From an uncultured Pseudomonadales bacterium (GTDB lineage: Bacteria; Pseudomonadota; Gammaproteobacteria; Pseudomonadales; Azotimanducaceae), in assembly GCA_958296405.1 (NCBI GenBank), contig OY282519.1, positions 2,650,132 through 2,714,131 on the forward strand: a stretch of DNA of 64,000 nucleotides, written 5' to 3'. Positions 17,837 through 26,974 of this stretch are shown here, one piece after another. The notes under the pieces were generated by a model. That model was not told the DNA's origin, did not search any database, and was given only the letters and a program-made list of their open reading frames with translations. Numbering within the stretch: position 1 is the first letter of the stretch; every line of letters begins with the position of its first letter. Both the position numbers and the translations under genes were made by a program.

Positions 17837-18907
17837 ATGCCCGCTGAAACCTTCACCGCCGATCAGAAACAGAGCCTGCTGCGCGATGGTTATGTCATCG
17901 TGCGCGGCGCGGTGCCGCCGGAACAGGTTGCCCGCGCGCGGAGGCGCATCCAAGCCGCGCTGCCGAAGGATGAGCGTCGTTTGCTCGTGCCGGCCGGCCT
18001 CGCCACGCATGAGGACACGGTGGGCTTGTTGAATGACACCTGCCTCGCGGACATCCTCCGCAACGAGATGGGGCCGTATCCGCCCATCGTCAGCGCGCAA
18101 GTCGCCGTTACCCCGCCCCAAGACGATCTCGGTGGCGCGCCGGCGCCGCATGTGGATGGCAGTTGGAGCGGCAAGATACCGACAGACCCAGACGAGATCG
18201 ACCTCGCCACCACCCGCCCCAAGGATGCCGCTCGCTACTTCGGCCCCGACGACGACGTGCGCGGCACCAACGACGGGCAGCTATGGCTGGACCCAGACCG
18301 CACCATCTCCATCGGCAGCTACACCGCACTGGTCGGCGTGGCGCTCAACGATCAAACCGAACCGGGCAATGGGCAATTCGGCGTGTTGAAGGGCATGCAC
18401 GAGGCAGTGGAGGCGGTGTTTCGCCGCCAGCGTGACGCCGGCTCCGTCATCGGGCCGGAAGGGCTTGGTTGGCCGCGCATCAAAATCTCAGCATCCGGGC
18501 GCCCCTATATGAATGGCCTGCCTGACGCCGTGCGGGAAGCGGCGCACTGCGCCGCCGAGCAAGCACCACCCATAGCGGGCTGGCCGTGGCGGTGGGTCAC
18601 CCCCGTGCTGCTGGACGCCGGCGATGCGGTGATCGCCCTGCATAGCTGCCCGCACACGCCCACGCCGAACCTCGGCCCGAATCCGCGCATGAATGTGTAC
18701 TTCCGCGTCCGCCGCTTGCGCGAGGGCAACCCGCACGAAGGAACGCGGCGCCTCGGCCACGGCGTGAGCGACCACCCAGACCGCGGCTACTTCGGGCAGT
18801 TCCTGGACTATCCCCCGGACTACGACCCCTGGGCAACGTCCGTCGCCAAACTCTGCGACCACTGGAGCGAATGGGACGGCATGCGGGAGTTGGTGGCGTC
18901 GGGTTGA
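17837..18907 (+). CDS. phytanoyl-CoA dioxygenase (PhyH) family Fe(II)/2-oxoglutarate oxygenase
   Basis: This is a 356-residue cytosolic oxygenase. The iron-binding facial triad is suggested by PHVDGSW (HxD) and a distal histidine in ALHSCPHTP. A following arginine in NPRMNVYFRVR would bind 2-oxoglutarate. The N-terminus DGYVIVRGAVPPEQVARAR is typical of PhyH proteins. The substrate is unknown. It is transcribed away from the questin oxidase-like gene, and the pair may share regulation. Confidence 0.8.
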   Translation: MPAETFTADQKQSLLRDGYVIVRGAVPPEQVARARRRIQAALPKDERRLLVPAGLATHEDTVGLLNDTCLADILRNEMGPYPPIVSAQVAVTPPQDDLGGAPAPHVDGSWSGKIPTDPDEIDLATTRPKDAARYFGPDDDVRGTNDGQLWLDPDRTISIGSYTALVGVALNDQTEPGNGQFGVLKGMHEAVEAVFRRQRDAGSVIGPEGLGWPRIKISASGRPYMNGLPDAVREAAHCAAEQAPPIAGWPWRWVTPVLLDAGDAVIALHSCPHTPTPNLGPNPRMNVYFRVRRLREGNPHEGTRRLGHGVSDHPDRGYFGQFLDYPPDYDPWATSVAKLCDHWSEWDGMRELVASG

Positions 18908-18981
18908 TGGCGGCCTCATCGTCCACCTTTCAGTACGGAGTTTGGCCCATCGGGGCTGATGGCTAGACGTGCATACAGACC

Positions 18982-18987
18982 TATAAT
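18982..18987 (+). promoter_or_regulatory. -10-like TATAAT ahead of the ParA/alarmone/type III operon
   Basis: A perfect TATAAT lies 30 bases before the ATG at 19017, and AGGAGA at about 19003 is a good ribosome-binding site. No strong -35 box is seen at the right distance. This would be the main promoter for the five-gene block 19017-25471. Confidence 0.45.
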
Positions 18988-19016
18988 GCCGGCGCTAGCC
19001 GCAGGAGATACGCCTA

Positions 19017-19610
19017 ATGCCTGACGAGCCATCCGACGAACAGCGCTTGTACACGGCGTTCCAACAGGTCATCGACATTCTCTTGCCGTTGGAGAGTGAT
19101 CTTCGCAAGCGCACTTACGCAACCGTGGGCACTTTCTTCAACTACAACGCTCCCGAAGTTGGCCTCGCCAAGGCCGGTGCTGGCCGTGCCGCCGGCGAGC
19201 GTAGCCCGCCGGACGTCCAAATTGCTCCCCGGGAGCCGCCAAGTCCGAAGGACTTTCTCTTGCAGAAACAACCGAATACGGACATCGAACGGGTCGCTTG
19301 CCTAGCCTACTATCTAACCCACTACCGGAACATGCAGCACTTCAAGACAGGCGATGTCCGCAAGCTCAACACCGAGGCCGCGCAGAGTGCGTTCGCCAAC
19401 GTGTCGAACGCTGTGAGCAACGCCCAGCAAGGCGCGTTCCTCGCCTCCGTGTCGCGCGGCGTGAGGCAGTTGTCGGCGCAAGGGGAGCGCTACGTCGATG
19501 AACTGCCGGACCAAGCTGCGGCGAAAGCGGCCATGCAGAAACGCAAGCCAAAGCGGGCTCGTCGCCAACCCGCGGCGAATGTCGCCGCTAGCCAAGGCCA
19601 AGCCGAGTAG
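19017..19610 (+). CDS. unrecognised protein, first gene of the ParA/alarmone-synthetase cassette
   Basis: I do not recognise this 197-residue protein. It has an acidic, helix-rich N-terminus (EQRLYTAFQQVIDILLPLES) and a proline-rich middle (REPPSPKDFLLQKQPN). A segment around residues 90-120 (ACLAYYLTHYRNMQHFKTGD) could form helices. The lysine/arginine-rich C-terminus (QKRKPKRARRQP) might bind nucleic acid. There is no signal peptide or membrane span. It is two bases from the ParA gene on the same strand, so it is likely a functional partner, for example an adaptor or DNA-binding subunit. Base composition of this block is visibly less GC-rich than its surroundings. Confidence 0.75.
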   Translation: MPDEPSDEQRLYTAFQQVIDILLPLESDLRKRTYATVGTFFNYNAPEVGLAKAGAGRAAGERSPPDVQIAPREPPSPKDFLLQKQPNTDIERVACLAYYLTHYRNMQHFKTGDVRKLNTEAAQSAFANVSNAVSNAQQGAFLASVSRGVRQLSAQGERYVDELPDQAAAKAAMQKRKPKRARRQPAANVAASQGQAE

Positions 19611-19612
19611 CG

Positions 19613-20599
19613 ATGCGAGCCCCCGTTCGCATCACGTTGTTCAACCACAAGGGTGGCGTCGGCAAGACCACGCTCACGGCGAACATCGCGTTCGCCCTCG
19701 CCGAAATGGGGCGCTCCGTTCTCCTCGTCGATAGCGACCCGCAGTGCAACCTCACGGCCTACTTGCTGCCGGACGAGGACGTCGACGAGCTGTTGAATCA
19801 ATCGAGCGGCAGTGATGGCCAGACAATTTGGACCGCGGTAAGTCCTGTTGTCCACAACACCGGCCCCGGGAGGTTGGTGGAACCAATCGCCGTGGAAGGC
19901 GGCGTAAAGCTGCTGCCGGGCGACATTAGGCTATTTGAGTTTGAAGAGCTGCTCTACGACTCTTGGACGGACAGCCTCAAGCGGCGGCTCGGTGCCTTGC
20001 GGGCTACCGCGTCGATCAGCACGCTCGTTTCACAGATTCATCGCCAATCGCCGTTGGATTATGTGTTCTACGACACTGGACCCAATATTGGGCCGCTCAA
20101 CCGTGTTCTTCTGCTTGATTCGGACTTCTTCGTGGTACCAGTCGCTTGCGACCTCTATTCGGTGCGTGCACTTGCCACACTCGGTCAGGCACTCTCCAAG
20201 TGGATCTTCGACGCCGAAACGATCGCAGCCGTCGCACCCGCGGACGCCGAATTGCTTCGTTCGCTGCCAGTATTCCTTGGCTATATCCCGCAACGGTTTA
20301 AGGTCTACGGACGGTCAATGGCTGCCGAGGAACGCATCTATCTGCGACAAATCGAGGACCGGATCCACACGGACATCTCTAAGGTACTTCGAGAGTTCAA
20401 CGACAAACTAGCGCCGGCACGTTCCGTGGACCCGAAACTGGGTCGCTTCGAGGATATGTTCCCGCTGGTACTTGCCGCACAGCGCGAAGGCGTAGCCATT
20501 TGGAAGAGCTCTGGGGGCACGTCGAATCTATGCGCCAAGGCGCATAGGACTTTTCGCAGTATTGCTCGGCGCATCGAGCGAGCGGCGCAAGCGTGCTGA
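19613..20599 (+). CDS. ParA/MinD-type ATPase in a defence-like operon
   Basis: This 328-residue P-loop ATPase has the deviant Walker A motif HKGGVGKTT (residues 12-20), LLVDSDPQCNLT as the A' region, and Walker B LDYVFYDTGPN (about 148-158). Classical ParA proteins segregate DNA together with a ParB and parS site, but neither is seen here. Instead the gene sits between an unrecognised protein and an alarmone synthetase, in one operon with type III restriction genes. It may therefore act as a sensor or switch rather than a partition motor; that is inference. It is longer than typical MinD/ParA, with extra sequence in the middle and end. Confidence 0.87.
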   Translation: MRAPVRITLFNHKGGVGKTTLTANIAFALAEMGRSVLLVDSDPQCNLTAYLLPDEDVDELLNQSSGSDGQTIWTAVSPVVHNTGPGRLVEPIAVEGGVKLLPGDIRLFEFEELLYDSWTDSLKRRLGALRATASISTLVSQIHRQSPLDYVFYDTGPNIGPLNRVLLLDSDFFVVPVACDLYSVRALATLGQALSKWIFDAETIAAVAPADAELLRSLPVFLGYIPQRFKVYGRSMAAEERIYLRQIEDRIHTDISKVLREFNDKLAPARSVDPKLGRFEDMFPLVLAAQREGVAIWKSSGGTSNLCAKAHRTFRSIARRIERAAQAC

Positions 20600-20602
20600 A
20601 CG

Positions 20603-21301
20603 ATGGCTAGCAGCGTGACGAGTCCCTTGTCTGATGCTGAGCGACGCGGTATTGCCGGAGCCGTCAAGCACTTCGAGAAGAACCGACACCAGTTCGAGAT
20701 CGTGGCGAGAAACTTGGTCGACTGCTTCTCGGCAGATCCAGCGCTTGGCAACATGATCCACTTCATCAAATACAGGGTGAAGGAGGGACAGAGCCTAACG
20801 GACAAACTAGAGCGCTTGGCGCGAGCGGAAGATGCCAACCCGATTGACCAGACCAACCTGTTCGAGAAAGTGCATGACTTGGCAGGTGTGCGGATCATCC
20901 ATCTGCACACGGATCAGATCGCGACGATGCACCCGCGGATTCTACAAGTCCTCGAGGAGAACCGATACAGCCTTATCGATACGCCGGTGGCGTACTGCTG
21001 GGATGTCGAGTACGAAGACCTGTTTAGCCAGCTCGGCCTTCGAGCCGAACGTCAGAGTTCGATGTACACGACCGTCCACTACGACGTACTAGCGAATCCA
21101 GTTACCGGTATCGCTTGCGAGCTGCAAGTGCGTTCTCTGGCCGACGAAGTGTGGGGCGAGGTTTCCCATCGCGTGAATTACCCCGATGAGTCGCCAAGCG
21201 ATGCCTGTCGGGATCAACTGAAGGTGCTGGCACGCCTCACCTCTGGATGCGGACGGTTGGTGGACTCGATTTTCAAGACCCATCAAGAGGCACTCCGCTG
21301 A
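20603..21301 (+). CDS. stand-alone RelA/SpoT-type (p)ppGpp synthetase-fold protein
   Basis: This 232-residue protein consists essentially of a RelA/SpoT nucleotidyltransferase domain. No HD hydrolase, TGS or ACT domain is present. The ATP-binding signature R58-V-K60-x3-S64-x3-K68 is intact, as is D92-L-A-G95-V-R97. The G-loop region reads YTTVHY (155-160), and the catalytic segment ELQVRSLADEVWGEVSH (173-189) keeps the expected Glu, Gln and His. It should be an active pyrophosphotransferase, making (p)ppGpp or (p)ppApp or modifying another target such as tRNA, as toxic small alarmone synthetases do. It lies four bases after the ParA gene and ten before mod. Confidence 0.87.
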   Translation: MASSVTSPLSDAERRGIAGAVKHFEKNRHQFEIVARNLVDCFSADPALGNMIHFIKYRVKEGQSLTDKLERLARAEDANPIDQTNLFEKVHDLAGVRIIHLHTDQIATMHPRILQVLEENRYSLIDTPVAYCWDVEYEDLFSQLGLRAERQSSMYTTVHYDVLANPVTGIACELQVRSLADEVWGEVSHRVNYPDESPSDACRDQLKVLARLTSGCGRLVDSIFKTHQEALR

Positions 21302-21311
21302 TCGGCCGCCC

Positions 21312-22940
21312 ATGACGTCGCTGCACTTCAAGGGCCGGGTGTTCGTGGAGAACTTCCATCTGGGCGTTCCGTTCCATGAGCTGACGCCTGTTCGCAGCAA
21401 GGGGCTTAGCAAGAAGGCGAGCCTGCACGACAACCTGATCGTCGAAGGCGACAACTTGGCCGCCCTCAAGGCGCTGCTGCCGACGTACCACGGCAAGGTG
21501 AAGTGCATCTACATCGACCCACCCTACAACACCGGCAATGAGGGCTGGGCCTACAACGACCGCGTGAACTCGCCGCTGATGAAGGACTGGCTTGGCAAAG
21601 TGGTGGATCGAGACGACCTCACCCGCCACGACAAGTGGTGCTGCATGATGCTGCCGCGGCTGAAGCTGCTGCGGGAGTTGATGCGCGACGACGGGGCGAT
21701 CTTCGTCTCCATCGACGACAACGAGATGCATCGACTGCGCTGCTTGATGGATGATGTGTTTGGGGAAGAGAACTTCATAGCCACAGCAATCTGGCAGAAG
21801 GTCTATGCACCCAAGAGTTCAGCCAAGTACTTTTCAGACGACCATGACTTCGTTCTTGTATACGCCCGCGATCGCGACACTTGGCGACCCAAACCCCTCC
21901 CACGAACTGAATCGCAAGACGCTGCCTATCGGAATCTCGATGACGATCCACGCGGGCCTTGGCGGCCCAACAATCTAGCGGCGAGAAACCGCTATAGCAA
22001 AGGCGTCTATGCGATCACCTGCCCCAGCGGTCGGGTGATCGAGGGTCCGCCGCGTGGTTCCTATTGGAGGGTATCGGAAGAGCGGCTGCGGGAATTGGAC
22101 CAAGATGGTCGCATTTGGTGGGGGAAGGACGGCAACAACGTGCCTGCACCCAAGATATTCCTGTCCGAAGTCAAGCAAGGCCGGGTACCGCAGACGTTGT
22201 GGACTTGGCAGGAAGTCGGCACGACTCAGGACTCCAAGCGCGAAGTAGTCTCGATACTAGATTTCGACACGTCCGAGGAAGTGTTCATTACCCCGAAGCC
22301 TTCGTCGCTGGTCCGTCACATGCTCAGTATTGCGACCGACAAGGATTCCATCGTTTTAGACTCCTTCGCCGGCTCCGGCACGACGGCCCAGGCCGTTCTC
22401 GCCCTCAATAAGGAAGACGGCGGCAATCGCCGCTTCGTGCTCATCGAATGTGAGGACTATGTGGACAACGTCACCGCCGAGCGCGTCCGCCGCGTCATCA
22501 AAGGCGTTCCGAACGTCAAAGACGAAGCCTTGCGCGAGGGCTTGGGCGGTACGTTCAGCTACTTCAAGCTCGGCAAGGCGCTGCGCAAAGAGTCCATGCT
22601 CGACGGCACCAAACTGCCGAGCTACGAGCGGCTTGCCGCATACATCTTCTTCACCGCCACCGGCGAAGAGTTCGACGCCAGCAAGATGCGCCCCGAGCGG
22701 TGGTTCATCGGGCGCAGCCGCAACTACGACGTATTCCTGCTCTACGCGGCCGATTTTGAGCAGCTCAAGGACATGGCGCTGACCATGGACATCGCCCGCA
22801 AGCTCTCGCGCGGTACGCGCGACAAGCTGGTGTTCGCCCCTACCAAGTACCTCGACCAAGAGTTTCTGCACCGCTACCGCATCACCTTCCAGCAGCTGCC
22901 GTTCGAGATCTACGAGACGGTGGACCGGTTGGCGCGATGA
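21312..22940 (+). CDS. type III restriction-modification system, modification subunit (Mod)
   Basis: This N6-adenine methyltransferase of the beta class has 542 residues. The catalytic motif IDPPYNTGN is at about residue 68 and comes before the SAM-binding motif DSFAGSGTT at about 355. The target-recognition region lies between them, which is the Mod arrangement. EGDNLAALKALLPTYHGKVK before the catalytic motif is also typical. Mod methylates one strand of a short asymmetric site and guides the Res subunit. Its TGA overlaps the res ATG (ATGA). Confidence 0.92.
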   Translation: MTSLHFKGRVFVENFHLGVPFHELTPVRSKGLSKKASLHDNLIVEGDNLAALKALLPTYHGKVKCIYIDPPYNTGNEGWAYNDRVNSPLMKDWLGKVVDRDDLTRHDKWCCMMLPRLKLLRELMRDDGAIFVSIDDNEMHRLRCLMDDVFGEENFIATAIWQKVYAPKSSAKYFSDDHDFVLVYARDRDTWRPKPLPRTESQDAAYRNLDDDPRGPWRPNNLAARNRYSKGVYAITCPSGRVIEGPPRGSYWRVSEERLRELDQDGRIWWGKDGNNVPAPKIFLSEVKQGRVPQTLWTWQEVGTTQDSKREVVSILDFDTSEEVFITPKPSSLVRHMLSIATDKDSIVLDSFAGSGTTAQAVLALNKEDGGNRRFVLIECEDYVDNVTAERVRRVIKGVPNVKDEALREGLGGTFSYFKLGKALRKESMLDGTKLPSYERLAAYIFFTATGEEFDASKMRPERWFIGRSRNYDVFLLYAADFEQLKDMALTMDIARKLSRGTRDKLVFAPTKYLDQEFLHRYRITFQQLPFEIYETVDRLAR

Positions 22941-25471
22941 TCTTGAAGGAGTTTCAGAAGGAGGCGCTCAAGGAGGTGCGCGCGTTTCTCGATCGGCTGG
23001 TCGAGTGGCGGCAGAAGGAAGCAACAGCACGGGAGATCGACCCGGACATCACCTTCGACTGGGTTCAACGGGCGTGGGAAAAGACCGTGCCGCGCAGCTA
23101 CTTGCCGCGCAAGAACGGCCTAGGCGAACCGCTGCCTTGCTTCTGCCTGAAGATTCCCACCGGGGGCGGCAAGACGCTGCTGGCCACCAAAGTGATCGAC
23201 TTGGTGAACACCTACTACCGGCGCCAGCAAGCCGGCTTGGTGCTGTGGATCGTCCCGACCACGCAGATATACAACCAGACCTTGCGGGCGCTGAAAGACC
23301 GTGACCATCCCTACCGCCAGCAGCTCGACGTCGCTTCCGCCGGCAAGACGCTGGTGTTGGAGAAGAACAGTGGCTTCAGCCCGCAGGATGTGCGCGAACG
23401 CCTATGCGTACTGTTGCTGATGCTGCCATCGGCCAATCGGGCCACGAAGGAGCAGTTGCGGATGTTCCGCGACAGCGGTGGTTTCGACCGCTTCTTTCCA
23501 CCAGAAGATAGTGCGAGCGCCCACGCGAAGCTGCTCTCCGCAGTCCCGAACCTGGATACCTTCGAGACCGCGAGTGGCGTCTGGGGACAACACGCGAAAA
23601 CCTCGCTCGGCAACACGCTGCGGCTGCTGCAACCGCTCATCATTCTGGACGAGGGCCACAAGGCATACAGCCCCAACGCCAAGAAAACGCTGGAAGGATT
23701 CAACCCTTGCATGATCGTGGAACTGTCAGCGACGCCGCCACGCGAGGCGAACGTGCTGGTGGAAATCACCGGCCGGGCGCTGAACGCGGAGCAGATGATC
23801 AAGCTGGACTTGCACATTCAGAACAAGGCCAGCGTGAGTTGGCAAGATACGCTGCTTGCGGCCATCGAACATCGGCAAGCCTTGGAGATGGCGGCGCGAG
23901 AACACGAAGCGGAAACCGGCACCTACATTCGCCCCATCTGTCTGGTGCAGGTGGAGCGCACCGGCAAGGAGCAACGGCAGGCGGGGTTCATTCACGCCGA
24001 AGACGTGCGCGATTATCTGTTGCGGCATCCGGCGCTCAGCGCCGAACAGGTTGCCGTGAAGACCAGCCAGCGCGACGAGTTGAAGGAAGTGGACGAAGCG
24101 GGTGGGCTGCTCGCGCGAGACTGTCCCATTCGCTTCATCATCACCAAGCAGGCGTTGCAGGAGGGCTGGGACTGTTCGTTCGCGTATGTGCTGGCGATTC
24201 TCACCAACCCTGGCTCGAAAAGCGCCTTGACACAGCTGGTCGGTCGCATTTTGCGCCAGCCCTACGCCGCCAAGACTCATGTGGCGGCTTTGGACGAAAG
24301 CTACGTTTTCTGTTTTCAACGGCGTGGCAACGATCTCCTGCAAGAGGTACGCAAGGGATTCGGCCTCGAAGGCTTGCAGGGTTTGGAGGGCCGCATCAAG
24401 GCGGGCGGCGGCGATGGTCCGGTACGCCCTGGCGACATGGTGACTGCTCTGCAGCGTGAGCCCTTTCGCAAGGCTGCTCGCCATCTCGTGCTGCCCACCT
24501 TCATGATTCGCGACGGGTCGGAGTGGCGGCTGGTTCACTACGAAACAGACATCCTCTCCCGCGTGCCGTGGGACGACGTGGATGTCAGCCCGTTGTTCGA
24601 CTTAGCGCTTGGGGCAGGGGAGAACCTGGACGTGGCGCTTCGTGCGGGGTTGGACGTCGAGCCATTATTCGTGGACACCGCCAGCGGTTCGGCGGCACCT
24701 GAGGGCAACGACGCCATAGACTATTACTTCGCTGCAGGCCACCTGCTGGACGCGATGCCGAATCCGTGGCGCGGCGCGGAAGCAGCGCGACGAGTCTTCG
24801 ACGCCCTTGTAGAGAAGCACCCACGCGAGAGGGTTGCAGCCAACACCTTGTTCGTCCTTGAAGAACTGCGCAAACAGTTGGAATCCGAGCGCGATCGATT
24901 GTCTCAGCAGGTGTTCGCGAGCCTTTTGGAAGCCGGCACCATGCGCTTCATCGTGGTCACCGACGATCTTCAGTTCAACCGGCTGCCTGTGCAGATCGAG
25001 TCGCCGGCCACCGAACGCCAAGCCAACCGCGAAGACGGTAGCCAGTACCAACTGAACCTGTTCGAGCGAACTGGCGAGGGTGACTTGAACGGCTTTGAGA
25101 ACAAGGTGGCGACCTATCTGGACCGACAGGCAAGGCTCTTCTTTTGGTACCGCAACCGCGCCCGCAAGGATTACTATGTGCAGGGTTGGAAGCCGCGGCG
25201 CATCTACGCGGACTTCATCCTCACGCTACGGTCAGACGAACCAGATGCGGACGACGAGTTCCATCAGGTGTTCGTGGTGGAGACGAAGGGCGTCCACCTC
25301 AAGGACTCTGCAGACACCGCCTACAAGCGTTCCGTGTTCGACATCTGTTCACGGCACGCCAAAAAGACCGATTGGGCGAACGTCGTGCCCGCCATGCGAA
25401 GCACCGTGATGCGTTTCGAGGTAGTGGACGAAGACGAGTGGGAGCAGCGGCTGAACGCCATGTTCGCCTAG
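22937..25471 (+). CDS. type III restriction-modification system, restriction subunit (Res)
   Basis: This 844-residue subunit combines a superfamily 2 helicase/translocase with an endonuclease. Visible motifs are IPTGGGKT (residues 73-80), ILDEGHKAYSP (motif II, DEGH rather than DEAH), ELSATPP, QEGWDCSFAYVLAIL, and QLVGRILRQP (motif VI). The C-terminal nuclease shows a PD-(D/E)xK pattern, YADFILTLR followed by VFVVETKG, around residues 755-785. All key residues appear present, so the enzyme is probably functional. Its start overlaps mod, and it ends the five-gene operon. Confidence 0.92.
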   Translation: MILKEFQKEALKEVRAFLDRLVEWRQKEATAREIDPDITFDWVQRAWEKTVPRSYLPRKNGLGEPLPCFCLKIPTGGGKTLLATKVIDLVNTYYRRQQAGLVLWIVPTTQIYNQTLRALKDRDHPYRQQLDVASAGKTLVLEKNSGFSPQDVRERLCVLLLMLPSANRATKEQLRMFRDSGGFDRFFPPEDSASAHAKLLSAVPNLDTFETASGVWGQHAKTSLGNTLRLLQPLIILDEGHKAYSPNAKKTLEGFNPCMIVELSATPPREANVLVEITGRALNAEQMIKLDLHIQNKASVSWQDTLLAAIEHRQALEMAAREHEAETGTYIRPICLVQVERTGKEQRQAGFIHAEDVRDYLLRHPALSAEQVAVKTSQRDELKEVDEAGGLLARDCPIRFIITKQALQEGWDCSFAYVLAILTNPGSKSALTQLVGRILRQPYAAKTHVAALDESYVFCFQRRGNDLLQEVRKGFGLEGLQGLEGRIKAGGGDGPVRPGDMVTALQREPFRKAARHLVLPTFMIRDGSEWRLVHYETDILSRVPWDDVDVSPLFDLALGAGENLDVALRAGLDVEPLFVDTASGSAAPEGNDAIDYYFAAGHLLDAMPNPWRGAEAARRVFDALVEKHPRERVAANTLFVLEELRKQLESERDRLSQQVFASLLEAGTMRFIVVTDDLQFNRLPVQIESPATERQANREDGSQYQLNLFERTGEGDLNGFENKVATYLDRQARLFFWYRNRARKDYYVQGWKPRRIYADFILTLRSDEPDADDEFHQVFVVETKGVHLKDSADTAYKRSVFDICSRHAKKTDWANVVPAMRSTVMRFEVVDEDEWEQRLNAMFA

Positions 25472-25579
25472 CCGAATCGCGGGGCCTGTCGTGGACGTCG
25501 TCGCGGTGGCGAGCAGGGGGCTTCGGGCGTCGTTTGGACCGACCGCGGGACAGTTTCCTCGACCGCTCCATCGTGTGGC

Positions 25580-26880
25580 CTAGCCATTGAGCGCGAGGGC
25601 GAGGTCGCCAATCACGGGTGCGCCGCCGACGCGGCCGTCGCGGTAGACCTGTTCTAGGTCTTCGCGCGATCGGATGTGGTAGTCCGTTAACGGCGTGAAG
25701 CGTGAGACGCCTTCACGATCCTTCTCCGCGAGCCACACATCGTCGAGTTCGAGCCCATCACGCAGCAGGGAAGTGTCGTGTACTGCGGTGACTAGCTGGG
25801 CGCCACGGCAGTTCGTCGCACCCTTGAACAGCCGGACCAATGCGGCCGTCAAGCGGTGGTGAAAGCTTGCGTCCAATTCATCCACCACGATCAAGTGACC
25901 CGCTGCGATAGCGTCCAGCACAGGGATGGCCAAGGCGGCCAGCCTTTGCGTGCCACGGCTCTCCAAGTCGAAGTCGAGCGGGCGCGCCCCGTCGCCGCTG
26001 GCGTGTTCGAAGCGGATTTGTTTGAACCGCTGCAACTGCTCATCAGCCTCGTCGGGCGACCCGCTCAGCTCCGCAAGAAAATGGGAGACCTTCTTGAATC
26101 GCTCGTGATCGGCCTCCGTGAGCTTGAAGTCCTCAAGCTTGGTGCCAACCACGCCAAGATCCGCTTGGCGCATCAACTCCAGGAACGCGTCCTGATGGGC
26201 GAAGCCATCGAGGGACCGGGCGATCTTGGACTCCACGGCTTGACCACGCAACGGCTGCCAATGATCCGCGAACTGCCGATGAATCGCACCGAGTTGAGGA
26301 TGGTTGTTTTGCGCAGCAGCCGAGAGGAAAAGGCTATTGGGCCGCGTGAGGGAAACGGTTGCGCGGTTCTCGCCACGCAAGCGACTGCCGAAGACCACCT
26401 GAGTTTTCCCGTCCGTGGTTTGCCGGTCGAACAAAATCTGCGTCGTCTGCCGCTTTTGCCGCACGATGCGGTGCAGCCATTCGTGGACGTACTCGGTGTT
26501 CGTGAACGCGAAACCATACTCGTACACCTCTTGGGTGCCATCGGCCTCATGGTCATTGATCGTGAATACGCAATCGAACCGGGTGGGGTTGTGTTCGCTG
26601 GCTTGGTCGAGCAGGAATGGATGCCGCGGGATGGATCGCCGGCGTCCCGAGACTTGTGCGACTCCACGATGTGCCGGCGCATCGCCCTGATTGCGGCGAC
26701 GAGATTGGACTTGCCGGCCGCGTTTGCGCCGTAGATCACGGCCACCGGCACCGCTGCCTCTCGCAGGATGGGCACAGGCAGCACATGGCCGCGCCGCTTG
26801 ATCTGTTTGGCCGCCGTGAGGACTAGCTCCTGACGGTCGCGGATGGAGAGATAGTTCTCCACTCCGAATCGAAGTAGCAC
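25580..26880 (-). pseudogene. AAA-family ATPase (COG1106-like), broken by a one-base frameshift
   Basis: The N-terminal part (start at 26880) encodes MLLRFGVENYLSIRDRQEL and Walker A GANAAGKSN at about residues 51-59. The rest is in another frame: RHPFLLDQASEHNPTRF, then EYGFAFTNTEY, LESRGTQRLAAL, Walker B LIVVDELDASFHH and TAVHDTSLL. The span is 1301 bases (3n+2), so one base is missing between about 26625 and 26645. With it restored, the protein would have about 433 residues. The family (RloA-like/AbiEii-associated ATPases) is common beside restriction systems. It converges on res. It is either a recent natural inactivation or an assembly error. Confidence 0.82.
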
Positions 26881-26974
26881 GCCTTCACCCTCTCAGAAAG
26901 ACGAGTTGCGGCGCATTGTGCCACGAATCCCAGATAGACGAGCTAGCAGGTTCGCATGCGGCGGCCTTCCGTCA

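Noticed and set aside
19613-20599. Chromosome or plasmid partition locus
   Set aside because: The ParA-type protein has no ParB-like partner, parS-like palindromes or replication gene nearby. The neighbours are alarmone and restriction genes.
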